From contig NZ_WWCT01000011.1 in the NCBI RefSeq assembly GCF_009857605.1, positions 122,574-186,573 of the forward strand: 64,000 nt of DNA, in the 5' to 3' direction. The translations under genes were made by a program, and so were the position numbers. The first letter of the stretch is position 1. Each line of letters starts with the position of its first letter. The stretch comes from Duganella levis (GTDB lineage Bacteria > Pseudomonadota > Gammaproteobacteria > Burkholderiales > Burkholderiaceae_D). Under the pieces are notes generated by a model. The model searched no databases. It saw only the letters and a program-made list of their open reading frames with translations, and had not been told where the DNA came from. Positions 30,378 through 39,376 of this stretch are shown here, piece after piece.

Positions 30378-32012
30378 TTATGCTGCGAGGCGTTTCACTG
30401 TGGATGACTGTGGGGCGGCTGCGCGGACGCTGCGCGCGCCCCGGGCCGGACCAAACTTGAACAGGCTGACCGCTTGCGTCAGGCCGCCCGCTTCCAGCGC
30501 CAGGCTGGCGGTGGCGGCGGCTGCCTCTTCGACCAGCGCGGCGTTCTGCTGCGTGACCTGGTCCATGTGGGCGATGGCCGAGTTGACCTGGTCGACGCCG
30601 ATGCTTTGCTCGTGCGAGGCGACCGAGATTTCCTTCATGATGGCAGTGACCTGCTGCACCGAGGCCACCACTTCCTTCATGGTGGCGCCGGCGCGGTCGA
30701 CCTGCGCCATGCCGGCGCTGACCTTGCCCACCGAGACGTCGATCAGGTTCTTGATGTCTTTGGCGGCGGTGGCGCTGCGCTGGGCCAGGTTACGCACCTC
30801 GCCGGCGACTACCGCGAAGCCACGGCCTTGTTCACCGGCGCGGGCGGCTTCCACGGCGGCGTTCAGCGCCAGGATGTTGGTCTGGAAGGCGATGCCTTCG
30901 ATCAGGCCGATGATGTCGACGATCTTGCGCGACGAGTTGTTGATTTCGTCCATGGTGGCGATGACGTCGGCCACGATCACGCCGCCCTGCACCGCCACGT
31001 CGGAGGCGTTTTGCGCCAGCTTGTTGGCTTGCTCGGAGTTGTCGGCGTTTTGCTTGACGGTCGACGAGAACTGCTCGACGCTGGATGCGGTTTCTTCCAG
31101 GCTGGCGGCTTGCGCTTCGGTGCGGCCGGACAGGTCGGCGTTGCCGGCGGCGATCTGGCGGGTGGCCACAGCCATGGTTTCCACGTTGACGCGGACGTCA
31201 CGGATGGTGGCGATCAGATTGCTGTTCATTTGCTGCAAGGCGCGCAGCAACTGGCCCACTTCGTCAGTGGCTTCGGTGTCGAAGCTGCCGGACAGGTCGC
31301 CGGCGGCGATCTGGCGGGCGCCGTGCAGCGCGCGGTCCAGTGGTTGCAGCACCGAGACGCGCAGCGTGTACCACAGGAAGACGTTGATCAGCAGGCCGAG
31401 GAAGGTGGCGGCGAAGATGCCGTAGCTGTTGGCGGCGTGGCCATTCATCAGCGTGGCGGCGCACACCAGTACTTGCAACACGTTGACCACACTGGTGGCG
31501 GCCCAGATGCGGAAGCCGAGCGACACATGGCTCAGGCGCGACAGCAGGTTGGCGAAGCCGGGATGGATCACCTGGCCGTTCTTGATGCGGATGTTGTGAT
31601 TGGCTTCGGTGCGGATCGCGCGGTAGGCTTGTTCGGCCTTGGCGATCTGGTGGCGCTCGGCTTTGACGCGCACCGACATATAGCCGATGGTCTTGCCGTT
31701 TTCGCGGATCGGCGTGATGTTGGCGCGCACCCAGTAGTGGTCGCCGTTTTTGCAGCGGTTTTTGACGATGCCGGTCCACGGCGTGCCGTCCTTGAGCGAG
31801 GCCCACAGGTCGGCGAAGGCTTCGGCCGGCATGTCGGGATGGCGCACGATGTTTTGCGGAGCGCCCAACAGTTCGTCCTCATCAAAACCGCTGATTTGGG
31901 TGAAGTAAGGATTCACATAAGTGATGTTGCCGTTCAGGTCAGTTTTTGACACGATGGCCTGGTCGTCCAACACTTCTACTTCGCGATTGGTGACTGGTTG
32001 GTTGTTGCGCAT
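30378..32012 (-). CDS. PAS-containing methyl-accepting chemotaxis protein (Aer-like)
   Basis: 544 residues. The N-terminal PAS domain (about 12-115) has the Aer-type pattern LNGNITYVNPYFTQISGF and RCKNGDHYWVRANITPI. Two membrane helices follow (about 160-205: ATSVVNVLQVLVCAATLM and FAATFLGLLINVFLWY), then HAMP, then the signalling domain with the hairpin EAARAGEQGRGFAVVAGEVR. The periplasmic loop between the helices is only a few residues, as in Aer, so sensing is cytoplasmic, probably of FAD redox state (inference from family). It is the first gene of the hemN-safE-ccoI-ccoS operon and has a perfect FNR box 76 bases upstream. It lacks a C-terminal CheR-tether pentapeptide. Confidence 0.9.
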   Translation of the reverse strand: MRNNQPVTNREVEVLDDQAIVSKTDLNGNITYVNPYFTQISGFDEDELLGAPQNIVRHPDMPAEAFADLWASLKDGTPWTGIVKNRCKNGDHYWVRANITPIRENGKTIGYMSVRVKAERHQIAKAEQAYRAIRTEANHNIRIKNGQVIHPGFANLLSRLSHVSLGFRIWAATSVVNVLQVLVCAATLMNGHAANSYGIFAATFLGLLINVFLWYTLRVSVLQPLDRALHGARQIAAGDLSGSFDTEATDEVGQLLRALQQMNSNLIATIRDVRVNVETMAVATRQIAAGNADLSGRTEAQAASLEETASSVEQFSSTVKQNADNSEQANKLAQNASDVAVQGGVIVADVIATMDEINNSSRKIVDIIGLIEGIAFQTNILALNAAVEAARAGEQGRGFAVVAGEVRNLAQRSATAAKDIKNLIDVSVGKVSAGMAQVDRAGATMKEVVASVQQVTAIMKEISVASHEQSIGVDQVNSAIAHMDQVTQQNAALVEEAAAATASLALEAGGLTQAVSLFKFGPARGARSVRAAAPQSSTVKRLAA

Positions 32013-32087
32013 AGCTCTCTCCGCCGGTGTTTTATTGCTTTATCGCAATGAATAGGGTCAGTTTACGTAGTCCCCCGGTCGAATTTA

Positions 32088-32101
32088 TTGATTTAGATCA
32101 A
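32088..32101. promoter_or_regulatory. Perfect FNR box upstream of the chemoreceptor-hemN-ccoI operon
   Basis: TTGATTTAGATCAA matches TTGAT-N4-ATCAA at all ten defined positions. Its centre is about 82 bases upstream of the chemoreceptor ATG (32012). The flanking sequence is AT-rich, and no other palindrome is near. It could also influence the gene on the right. Confidence 0.8.
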
Positions 32102-32153
32102 ATTTCTCCGGATTGGAGCGTGTAATGACCCGCCGGGGAGAGAGCCGAGCTGG

Positions 32154-32546
32154 TCAGCGGTTAGGGATGGATGCCAGATCGCGCACATTCTTCTGCACGG
32201 TGACCGCAGCGAACAAGCTGAGCAAGAAGGCCATGCCATAAAAACCCTTCTCGCTCGGGGCCAGCTGGGCGTTCCACAGGCCTACTAGCAATAGCAAAAT
32301 TCCCAATAAAACCGACAGCCAGCATAGGCCGAAGTACATGGTGGTGACAGTGATGCCTTCACTGCGGTCGCGCACGGATTTTTGCAGCGAGATGGCGGCA
32401 AACAGGCCATACATCAGAATGACGAAGTAATAACCTTTTTCGTTGAGCGCCATGCTGGCGTTCCACAGTCCGATCATATAGGTCAGGGCGCCGGCGATCA
32501 GGGCCAGCCAGGATGCGCCGATGAAGGCGCTGGAAGGGGTAGTCAT
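32154..32546 (-). CDS. YiaA/YiaB-family inner membrane protein
   Basis: 130 residues with four membrane helices arranged as two similar halves. Each half has a GLWN motif (MIGLWNASMALNEKGYYF and LLVGLWNAQLAPSEKGFYG) and ends in a QK(S/N)VRD segment. This is the YiaA/YiaB duplicated domain (yiaAB). No biochemical function is established. The ATG at 32546 has AAGGAG upstream. It is monocistronic between the FNR-box region and the DUF808 gene. Confidence 0.85.
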   Translation of the reverse strand: MTTPSSAFIGASWLALIAGALTYMIGLWNASMALNEKGYYFVILMYGLFAAISLQKSVRDRSEGITVTTMYFGLCWLSVLLGILLLLVGLWNAQLAPSEKGFYGMAFLLSLFAAVTVQKNVRDLASIPNR

Positions 32547-32612
32547 GCGTGCTCCTTGTCGATAGGGAAAGCGAGGCCGGCTGGCGCTCGCTTCCGTATC
32601 AGAGCAGAAGAC

Positions 32613-33548
32613 TCAGCCTGGCTTTTTGACCAGGCGCACGATCTTGCTGATCGCGTTGACAACCACCAACGCCAGGCCACCGGCGATCAGGCCGGCGACG
32701 GCGTCCAGCAGGCTTGGGACGATCACGGCCAGCAGTCCGCCCACCGCCGGGGTGGCGGCCACGGCTTCGGTGGCGTGGTGGATGATGTCGTGGGCGAATG
32801 GCAGGCCGTGGGTCAGGATGCCGCCGCCGACCATGAACATGGCCACGGTGCCGACGATGCCGAGCAATTTCATCAGCACCGGAGCCGCCGCCAGCAGCAT
32901 CCGGCCCAGCGCGCGCACCGCTGCGCCGCCGCGCTGGCTCAGGTACAGGCCGGCGTCGTCCATCTTGACGATGGCGGCCACCAGGCCGTACACGCCGACC
33001 GTCATCACCAGCGCGATGCCGACCACCACCGTCACCTGTTGCAGGAACGGCGCGGTCGCCACCGTGCCGAGTGCGATGACGATGATTTCCGCCGACAGGA
33101 TGAAGTCGGTGCGCACCGCGCCTTTGATCTTTTCTTTTTCCAGCGCCACCAGGTCGATATCGGGATTGGCCAGCGCTTCGCGCAGCTCGGCCTTGTGTTC
33201 GTCGTCGCCGCTGTGGAACAGGCTATGGGCGATTTTCTCGAAGCCTTCAAAGCACAGGTACAGGCCGCCGACCATCAGCAGCGGTGTGATGGCCCATGGC
33301 GCGAACGCGCTGATCGCCAGCGCCGCCGGCACCAGGATGGCCTTGTTCTTCAGCGAGCCGACGCCCACCGCCCACACCACCGGCAATTCGCGCTCGGCGC
33401 GCACGCCCGCCACCTGCTGGGCGTTCAGCGCCAGGTCGTCGCCCAGCACGCCGGCGGTCTTCTTGGCCGCCACCTTGCTCATCAGGGCGACGTCGTCGAG
33501 GATGGAGGCGATATCGTCGATCAGGGCTAACAGGCTGGAACCGGCCAT
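32613..33548 (-). CDS. DUF808 (YedI-family) membrane protein
   Basis: 311 residues from ATG 33548 ([21 protein letters not shown]), preceded by AAGGAG at 9-base spacing; the longer frame adds 16 residues without a start signal. The N-terminal cytosolic segment has [18 protein letters not shown], typical of YedI. Seven or so hydrophobic helices follow. Function is unknown in all species. It is divergent from the LysE transporter. Confidence 0.87.
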   Translation of the reverse strand: MAGSSLLALIDDIASILDDVALMSKVAAKKTAGVLGDDLALNAQQVAGVRAERELPVVWAVGVGSLKNKAILVPAALAISAFAPWAITPLLMVGGLYLCFEGFEKIAHSLFHSGDDEHKAELREALANPDIDLVALEKEKIKGAVRTDFILSAEIIVIALGTVATAPFLQQVTVVVGIALVMTVGVYGLVAAIVKMDDAGLYLSQRGGAAVRALGRMLLAAAPVLMKLLGIVGTVAMFMVGGGILTHGLPFAHDIIHHATEAVAATPAVGGLLAVIVPSLLDAVAGLIAGGLALVVVNAISKIVRLVKKPG

Positions 33549-33658
33549 TGCGGGGTACTCCTTGTATGGTTTGACAGGCAATATTAACCCAAGCAAGCCG
33601 CGTCCCGATGCCGCTACAATGATGATTGCTAAAGTTAAACAAACTAAACGGAATCGCC

Positions 33659-34297
33659 ATGAGCTTCGCCACCTGGATCACCTTCTTTGTTGCTGCCTGC
33701 ATTATTGCCGTGTCGCCGGGTTCGGGCGCCGTGTTGTCGATGTCGCACGGCCTGTCGTATGGCGTGCGGCGCGCCAGCGCCACCATCCTCGGCTTGCAGA
33801 CTGGCTTGCTGTTGGTGTTCTTCATCGCCGGCGCCGGCGTCGGTTCACTGCTGATGGCGTCGGAAGTGGTGTTCAACATCGTCAAGACGGTGGGGGCGCT
33901 GTACCTGATTTATCTCGGCCTGAGCCAGTGGCGCGCCAAGGTCCACATCAGCGAACAGCAGCAGGCCGCCGTGGTGGTGCCGACCGTCAAAAAGCGCTTC
34001 CTGACCGGTTTCCTGACCAATGCCACCAATCCGAAGGGCATCATCTTCATGGTGGCGGTGCTGCCGCAATTTATTACCGACAAGGCGCCGCTGCTGCCGC
34101 AACTGCTGATCCTGGCCGTGACCATGTGCTGCATCGATTTGGTGGTGATGCACAGCTATGCGTTCCTGGCCTCGTCGATGCAGCGCTTTTTCCGCGACGC
34201 CCGCGCCGTCAAGAAGCAGAATCGCGTGTTTGGCGGCCTGCTGATGGCGGTCGGCGCGGCGCTGTTCTTCGTCAAGCGCGGCAGCGCGGCGGCTTAG
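33659..34297 (+). CDS. LysE/RhtB-family amino-acid exporter
   Basis: 212 residues from the ATG at 33659 ([21 protein letters not shown]); a TACAAT -10-like box lies at 33614-33619, 45 bases upstream. Six membrane helices and the N-terminal [17 protein letters not shown] motif identify the LysE/RhtB family, which exports amino acids such as homoserine, threonine or lysine. [16 protein letters not shown] in the middle is another hallmark. The specific substrate cannot be read from the sequence. Confidence 0.87.
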   Translation: MSFATWITFFVAACIIAVSPGSGAVLSMSHGLSYGVRRASATILGLQTGLLLVFFIAGAGVGSLLMASEVVFNIVKTVGALYLIYLGLSQWRAKVHISEQQQAAVVVPTVKKRFLTGFLTNATNPKGIIFMVAVLPQFITDKAPLLPQLLILAVTMCCIDLVVMHSYAFLASSMQRFFRDARAVKKQNRVFGGLLMAVGAALFFVKRGSAAA

Positions 34298-34379
34298 AAA
34301 GTTTGCAAGTATTTGTAACCGCTGTCGTCGGTTTCGCGCGCGCGGCGTTATTCAGGCATTACCCACAGGAGACGCTGCC

Positions 34380-36284
34380 ATGAGCCGCAAGATTATCCAC
34401 ACCGTCGTGCTGGCCGCCTTGGCCGGCTTTTCCGCGCTGGCCCTGGCTGAAGATCCGCCCGCGATCGTCGGCCGCATCTCCAGCGTTGAGGGGCAAGTCA
34501 CGCTGGTGGGGGATGGCGATCCGGTCGGCGCTTCGCTGAACTGGCCGGTGACGGCCGCCAACCACATCAACACGGCCAACGGCGCCCGCACCGAATTCCG
34601 CGTCGGCTCGACTGCCGTGCGGGTGGATGGCGATTCCGACCTGGAAATCACCGCCATGGACGACGACCTGCTGCGCCTGCGCCTGAACTACGGCAGCGTC
34701 AGCATCCGGGTGCGCAATCCCGACCTGTTGCGCGACTTTGAACTGACCACGCCGCAAGCCCGCATCACCCTGCTGGAGCCGGGGATTCTGCGCGTTGACG
34801 TCGACCGCCAGCCGGACACCAGTCAGATCAGCCTGTTGGCCGGCAGCGCGCGGGTGGACGGCGCCGGTTCGTCGGTGGTGGTCAGCAATGGCCGCCATGT
34901 GGATGTGACTGGCGAAGACGTGCGCACCAGCGTGGCGCGGCGCGACGGTTTCGACATCTGGTCCGAGGACCGCGACCGCTACGACAACAGTACCACCACC
35001 CGTTTCGTTTCCAGCGGCATGACCGGCTACGAAGAATTGGACCGCAACGGTACCTGGATCGACAATCCCGAATACGGCCCGCTGTGGACGCCGCGCAATG
35101 TGGCGCTGGACTGGGCGCCGTACCGCGACGGCCGCTGGATCTGGCTGGCGCCGTGGGGCTGGACCTGGGTCGACAACGCGCCGTGGGGCTATGCGCCGTC
35201 GCACTATGGGCGCTGGGTGATGGTGGGCCGCCGCTGGTCGTGGGCGCCCGGACGTCCGGCTGGGCGGCCGGTGTGGGCGCCGGCGCTGGTCGGTTGGGTT
35301 GGCGGCAATGGGGGCGGACCGCGTCCGGGGCCGGGATTGGGCTGGTATCCGCTGTCGCCGCGTGACCGTTTTGTGCCGGGCTATCGGGTGTCGGCGGATT
35401 ACGATCGCCGGGTGACGTGGACGCATAACGGCAAGCCGTTCACGCCGCGCGACGACTGGAATGGCCGTCGAAACGGTCTGACGGTGCTGCCGCGCGATCA
35501 GTTTGAAGGCCGCCGCAATGTGGTGGTGAACCGGGGCGCGCAGGTGATTCCACCGGCGAGTTTCGTCAAGAATGTGGGGCCTGTAGCGCCACCGCAGCCG
35601 CCGGGTCGTGGTTTGACCACCAACCGTGGCGGCGGTGATCGCGATCATGATGGCATACCGGATCGGTTTGACCGCAATGATGGGCGCAATGACCGTCCGG
35701 GACGGGTGATTACCGCGCCGTCGCAGCCGGTGCAGGTGCCGGCGCAGCAGCCGCGCGGTCAGATCAGCACCTTGGCGCCAAACCAGTTCGGCCATCCGGA
35801 TGCGCCGGCGCAGACCATCAATCCGAATGATGTGCGGATTGAGTTGCGGCCGCGCTTTAATCAGCCGGGGCAGCAGGGACAGCCCGGCCAGCAGCAAGGG
35901 CAGCCCGGTCAGCAGCCGCGATGGCAGGCGCCAGTGACGCCGCAGCCGGTGTTACAGGTGGCGCCGCAGCAGCCGCAACAGACTCAGCAGCAGCAGCAAC
36001 CACAGTGGCAAGCGCCGCGCGAGCGCACCGACCGGGGCGACGACAACCGCCGTTTCCGTCCGCATGACGAGCAGCGGCCGCAGCAGCAGGCCCAGCCGCA
36101 GCAACCGCAAGTGCAACCGCAGCAGCCACAACCAGCGCAGCAGCCGCCCCGCCAGTTCACGCCGCCGCCACAGCAGCAGCAACCGCAACAACAACCTCAG
36201 CGCGCCGAACCGCGCCGCGAGGCCGAAAAACCGCGCGACGAGAAAAAAGACCCTAACCGCGACCGCCGCGAAAACCGCCAGTAA
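34380..36284 (+). CDS. Exported FecR-domain protein with DUF6600-like region and Pro/Gln-rich tail
   Basis: 634 residues with a Sec signal peptide (about 1-23, ALALAEDPP). A FecR-type jelly-roll domain follows (about 30-185: VEGQVTLVGDGDPVG, RTEFRVGSTAVRVDG, LSLLAGSARVD). Next is an aromatic region with repeated W and G (GRWIWLAPWGWTWVDNAPWG, residues about 245-330), resembling DUF6600. The last 200 residues are low-complexity Pro/Gln and then basic/charged (EPRREAEKPRDEKKDPNRD). There is no sigma factor next to it, so it is probably a periplasmic structural or ligand-sensing protein, not an anti-sigma factor. Function is unknown. Confidence 0.82.
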   Translation: MSRKIIHTVVLAALAGFSALALAEDPPAIVGRISSVEGQVTLVGDGDPVGASLNWPVTAANHINTANGARTEFRVGSTAVRVDGDSDLEITAMDDDLLRLRLNYGSVSIRVRNPDLLRDFELTTPQARITLLEPGILRVDVDRQPDTSQISLLAGSARVDGAGSSVVVSNGRHVDVTGEDVRTSVARRDGFDIWSEDRDRYDNSTTTRFVSSGMTGYEELDRNGTWIDNPEYGPLWTPRNVALDWAPYRDGRWIWLAPWGWTWVDNAPWGYAPSHYGRWVMVGRRWSWAPGRPAGRPVWAPALVGWVGGNGGGPRPGPGLGWYPLSPRDRFVPGYRVSADYDRRVTWTHNGKPFTPRDDWNGRRNGLTVLPRDQFEGRRNVVVNRGAQVIPPASFVKNVGPVAPPQPPGRGLTTNRGGGDRDHDGIPDRFDRNDGRNDRPGRVITAPSQPVQVPAQQPRGQISTLAPNQFGHPDAPAQTINPNDVRIELRPRFNQPGQQGQPGQQQGQPGQQPRWQAPVTPQPVLQVAPQQPQQTQQQQQPQWQAPRERTDRGDDNRRFRPHDEQRPQQQAQPQQPQVQPQQPQPAQQPPRQFTPPPQQQQPQQQPQRAEPRREAEKPRDEKKDPNRDRRENRQ

Positions 36285-36286
36285 AC

Positions 36287-36397
36287 TCCGGGGTCAGGTC
36301 CGGCATTCGGACACGAACACAACCTTAGTCTTCGCTACGGTTGTGCTCGTGTCCGAATGCCGGACCTGACCCCGGATTAGGACCTGACCCCGGATTA
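36287..36397. repeat. Large palindromic repeat with tandem 18-base ends
   Basis: Arms at 36287-36324 and 36339-36376 are 38-base inverted copies with one mismatch and a 14-base loop. The terminal sequence GGACCTGACCCCGGATTA is then exactly repeated in tandem at 36362-36379 and 36380-36397. The element lies in the gap between two convergent genes, and the stop codon of the CII-like gene (36395-36397) falls in its last copy. It has no open frame of its own and looks like a mobile palindromic (REP/MITE-like) element. Any terminator activity is incidental. Confidence 0.8.
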
Positions 36398-36877
36398 TTG
36401 CTGGGCTTTCAGGCGCAGGCGGGCACGCCATTCGCCCAGCGCCGATAGCGCGCCCTGAAACTCGCGCTCGATCAAATCCGCCTCTGCCGCCGTGACCTTG
36501 CCGTCCATCAGCGCGGTGGAGACGGCTTCCGCCACCGCCCCCACCTGACTCATCACCTTGCACACCGTCTGCGACAGGTCATCTTCGCCGATGCTGTCCG
36601 GCGTCGGCATCACAAACGCGGCCATGCCGTGCCGCACCAGCAGCGCGTGCAGCGGCAGATGCGCGTCCGCCACGCCCGCCTTGTGGCACAGGTCCACCAC
36701 CGTCGACACCTCCTCAAACGACGGATAGTGCGAGGCAATCGTCGGCGCCAGCTTGTTGCGCAAGACGTTGACCGAGATCCCCATCGCCTGCGCCAGGGCG
36801 TCGATGCCGCCGGGATACGCGCGCGCCACCTTGTAGAGCGCGTCGTGCTGATTCATGTCCAGGTATTTACGTGTCAT
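36395..36877 (-). CDS. Phage regulatory protein CII-family (Phage_CP76-like)
   Basis: 160 residues. The N-terminus MNQHDALYKVARAYPGGIDALAQAMGISVNV begins a helix-turn-helix region of the CP76/CII type found in P2-like and other phages. VLRNKLAP and ASHYPSFEEVSTVVDLC fit the same family, and the C-terminal half is helical. No other phage genes are nearby, so it is probably a domesticated regulator or remnant. The start may be ATG 36877 or ATG 36856. The stop codon is inside the adjacent palindromic repeat. It is divergent from the YjfK-type operon. Confidence 0.78.
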   Translation of the reverse strand: MTRKYLDMNQHDALYKVARAYPGGIDALAQAMGISVNVLRNKLAPTIASHYPSFEEVSTVVDLCHKAGVADAHLPLHALLVRHGMAAFVMPTPDSIGEDDLSQTVCKVMSQVGAVAEAVSTALMDGKVTAAEADLIEREFQGALSALGEWRARLRLKAQQ

Positions 36878-36962
36878 GGTGAAGCGTGCCTTTTATTACC
36901 GATGCACCCGCCGACGCGCGGCGCTATGCTGTTTTTCATTCAACTCTTTGTGAAAACACATC

Positions 36963-37760
36963 ATGAAGTCATTTCGCTCTGCGCTGCTGTTGACGGTTTG
37001 CCTGGCCGTGGCCGGCAATGTGCCCGTGTATGCCGGCGCAACTTCTCATTCTGGCACATCGTCCTCGTTTAAAAGTGGATTTTCTTCACAAAAGAGCAAC
37101 GCCGCCAGACACAGCAGACCGTCGGCGCCGCCCGCCAACCGCCAGAGCGGCCCGGGCGCCTTCGGCCAGCAGGCCGGTTCGCCGGCCCAGCCGCAGCGCA
37201 ATACCTCGGCCATGTCGCGCGATGTCGACCAGAGCGCGTCGCGCGCCAATGCGCTGAAGACGCTCGATGAACGCCGCGCCGCCGCCAACAACCAGCCGCT
37301 GCCGCCGCTGAACGATACCTTGCGCCAGCCGCAGCAACCGTCACCCGTGTACCGCGCGCCGGCCTATCCGGCGCCGGGGCCGGGTTATCAGCAGCAGCCG
37401 TCCGGCAGTGGCAATGGCCTGATGGCCGGCGTGATGGGTTTCATGCTGGGGCGGGCGATGAGCCAGAGCCATCAGCCAGTGGCGTACCCGACCACTACCA
37501 CCAATGGGACTTCGGCGCCGCAGCAGCCGGCCGCCACCGCGCCGGCCACCGAAGGCGGCGTCATGGTGACCGGCATGCCGGGCCTGGGCGCTCCGGCCGC
37601 AGTGCCGGCAGCCGCGCCGCAGCCATCGTTCTTCATGAGCGTGCTGCGCTGGTTTGCCTGGTTGTCCGTGTTGAGTTTGCTGATGTGGGCGGTGGTGTAT
37701 TCGGTACGCAAGTTCCGCCGCCTGCGCGCCGCGCCGAATTATTCGTTTGAAAGGAATTGA
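36963..37760 (+). CDS. Uncharacterised exported protein, first gene of YjfK/YjfJ-type operon
   Basis: 265 residues. A signal peptide (about 1-25, ending VYAGA) is followed by a Ser/Pro/Gln-rich low-complexity region. GSGNGLMAGVMGFMLGRAMSQS forms a glycine-rich hydrophobic patch near 150-170. A C-terminal membrane helix follows (about 228-248, FAWLSVLSLLMWAVVYSV), with a basic tail. No family is recognised. It overlaps or abuts the DUF2491 gene, so it is part of the same operon. It may be a membrane anchor for the PspA-like protein (inference). Confidence 0.75.
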   Translation: MKSFRSALLLTVCLAVAGNVPVYAGATSHSGTSSSFKSGFSSQKSNAARHSRPSAPPANRQSGPGAFGQQAGSPAQPQRNTSAMSRDVDQSASRANALKTLDERRAAANNQPLPPLNDTLRQPQQPSPVYRAPAYPAPGPGYQQQPSGSGNGLMAGVMGFMLGRAMSQSHQPVAYPTTTTNGTSAPQQPAATAPATEGGVMVTGMPGLGAPAAVPAAAPQPSFFMSVLRWFAWLSVLSLLMWAVVYSVRKFRRLRAAPNYSFERN

Positions 37761-37762
37761 TG

Positions 37763-38539
37763 ATGGGCTGGACCGATGCATACAACTATCTGCGCAATGG
37801 CGCGACCAAGCTGGCCGGCAACGAGGCGCCGCGCACCGATGGCGACCTGCCGCTCGGCGCACGCATCGGCAGCGTGGTCGGCATACAGCAGTCGCCGCTG
37901 CTGCGCGCGGTCGCCAACGGTTCGCTGATCACGCTGCCGGAGGCGGACGACACCCGCATCCTGGCCGTGTCGCAGCTCCGCCTCAAGCAGTCGGGCGGAC
38001 TGTACCGCTATTACCTGGAAACTGGCGACCGCGACGACAAGGAGAAGTTCCTGCAGGTCTATCAGAACGCCAGCGGCGAGGTCAGCGAGATCATGTACTG
38101 CACCCAGCTGGCGCGCGTGATCCCGGAAACGGCGGCCGATCAGGATGCCTACACGGGCCAGGCCGGCACCGGCCTTGGCGACCGCAGCTACACGCTGTGG
38201 CGCGAACAGTTGGACGACCTGGGCCTGGATCTGGAACTGGTATTCGGCAGCAGCGAAGGCCTGGATTACTGGCGCGACGCCGGCGATCCGGAAACGCCGT
38301 ACATGCCGCCGTTCACCGGCACCGAGGTGCGGCTGGACGACGCCAGCGGCCGCACCGGCCTGCGCCAAGAGATGTATTTCATGCCGTATATGCGCACATT
38401 GCGCGGCGGCGGCAACGAGTATTTGCTGATCACGACGGAAATTATCAACAGCGTGAACGGCGATTCATCCAAACGCGGGATCCATGTGGACTTTGTGATT
38501 GGCATCCCGGTGGAGCAGCAACGCATCGTTATCCAATGA
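37763..38539 (+). CDS. DUF2491 family (YjfK-like) protein
   Basis: 258 residues starting MGWTDAYNYLRNGATKLAG; ATG 37760 is one codon longer. AAGGA at 37751-37755 favours 37763. GLYRYYLETGDRDDKEKFLQVY and the acidic middle region match DUF2491, represented by E. coli YjfK. There is no signal peptide or membrane helix. In E. coli the relatives sit in a yjfIJKL operon with a PspA homologue, as here. No molecular function is known. Confidence 0.8.
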   Translation: MGWTDAYNYLRNGATKLAGNEAPRTDGDLPLGARIGSVVGIQQSPLLRAVANGSLITLPEADDTRILAVSQLRLKQSGGLYRYYLETGDRDDKEKFLQVYQNASGEVSEIMYCTQLARVIPETAADQDAYTGQAGTGLGDRSYTLWREQLDDLGLDLELVFGSSEGLDYWRDAGDPETPYMPPFTGTEVRLDDASGRTGLRQEMYFMPYMRTLRGGGNEYLLITTEIINSVNGDSSKRGIHVDFVIGIPVEQQRIVIQ

Positions 38540-38570
38540 TGCGCAACTTTGAAAACGAAGGAAGACTGAC

Positions 38571-39359
38571 ATGAGCAACTTGAATGGCTGGGGTTTGACC
38601 GCGCGCCTGATCACCAAGCACTTCGGCGCGCTGGGCAATCGCGTTTCCGAAGCGATCGCCAATTTTGATCCGGAAACCGCGACCGAGGCCGACCGCGACC
38701 GTCTGGCCGACAGTCTGCGCAGCGCGGCCCAGAAGCTGGCCGCCGCCCGTGCCTCGTTCGACAAGGAAGCCGGCGACGTGGTCAAGCTGCGCCAGCTGAT
38801 CGCCACCGACGAGCAGGCGGCCGGCACGCTGGCCGAGCGTCTGGCCAGCGGCAAGATTTCGGAATCGACCATTACGCTGTTCTGCGACGAGCTGGAGTCC
38901 AACAAGGCGCGCATGCCGCAGGAGTTGCAGGAAGAAGCCGACGCCCGCCAGTACATGGACGAGCTGCAAACCATCGTCGACGCGCTGTCGAAGCAGCTGG
39001 CCGAGTTCGATTCGCAGGCGAAGAAGGCGATGCAGGCGCTGGCTTCGGCCCGGGCCCAGCAGGATTTGCAGCAGCTGCGCGCCGAGCGCCAGGCCGAGCT
39101 GACGGGGCTGCAAGGCATGCAAGGCCAGTCGAGCGCGCTGAGCGCCCTGACCCGCCGCGCCGAGACCATCCGCACCAATGCCGAAGGCTTGCGCATCGTC
39201 ACCGACATTGGCCAGAAGCCGCTCGACCAGGCCGCCGAGCTGGAGGCGATCCGCAAATCGGTCAGCCAGCCGGCGCTGGGCAATGAGTCGGCGCTGGCCC
39301 GCTTGCAGCGCCTGTCGGGCCAGCCCGCTGCCGAGCCGCTGGCGCTTGCAAAGTCCTGA
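38571..39359 (+). CDS. PspA/IM30-family protein (YjfJ-like)
   Basis: 262 residues, almost wholly alpha-helical and coiled-coil (about 25-200), charged with heptad repeats such as ELESNKARMPQELQEEADAR. The general layout is that of the PspA/IM30/ESCRT-III-like family: long helices that coat and repair damaged membrane. The N-terminal amphipathic stretch GLTARLITKHFGALGNRVSEAI may insert in lipid. It is separated by 31 bases from the DUF2491 gene and is followed by a strong hairpin terminator. No PspF-type activator is adjacent. Confidence 0.82.
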   Translation: MSNLNGWGLTARLITKHFGALGNRVSEAIANFDPETATEADRDRLADSLRSAAQKLAAARASFDKEAGDVVKLRQLIATDEQAAGTLAERLASGKISESTITLFCDELESNKARMPQELQEEADARQYMDELQTIVDALSKQLAEFDSQAKKAMQALASARAQQDLQQLRAERQAELTGLQGMQGQSSALSALTRRAETIRTNAEGLRIVTDIGQKPLDQAAELEAIRKSVSQPALGNESALARLQRLSGQPAAEPLALAKS

Positions 39360-39376
39360 TCCGGCTACAATATAGG

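Noticed and set aside
35870..36230. CAG/CAGC-rich repetitive sequence
   Set aside because: It codes for the Pro/Gln-rich tail of the FecR protein; irregular codons, not a tandem or CRISPR repeat.
34380..36284. FecIR-type iron signalling
   Set aside because: No sigma factor or TonB receptor is adjacent to the FecR-domain protein, and it has a signal peptide rather than an internal helix.
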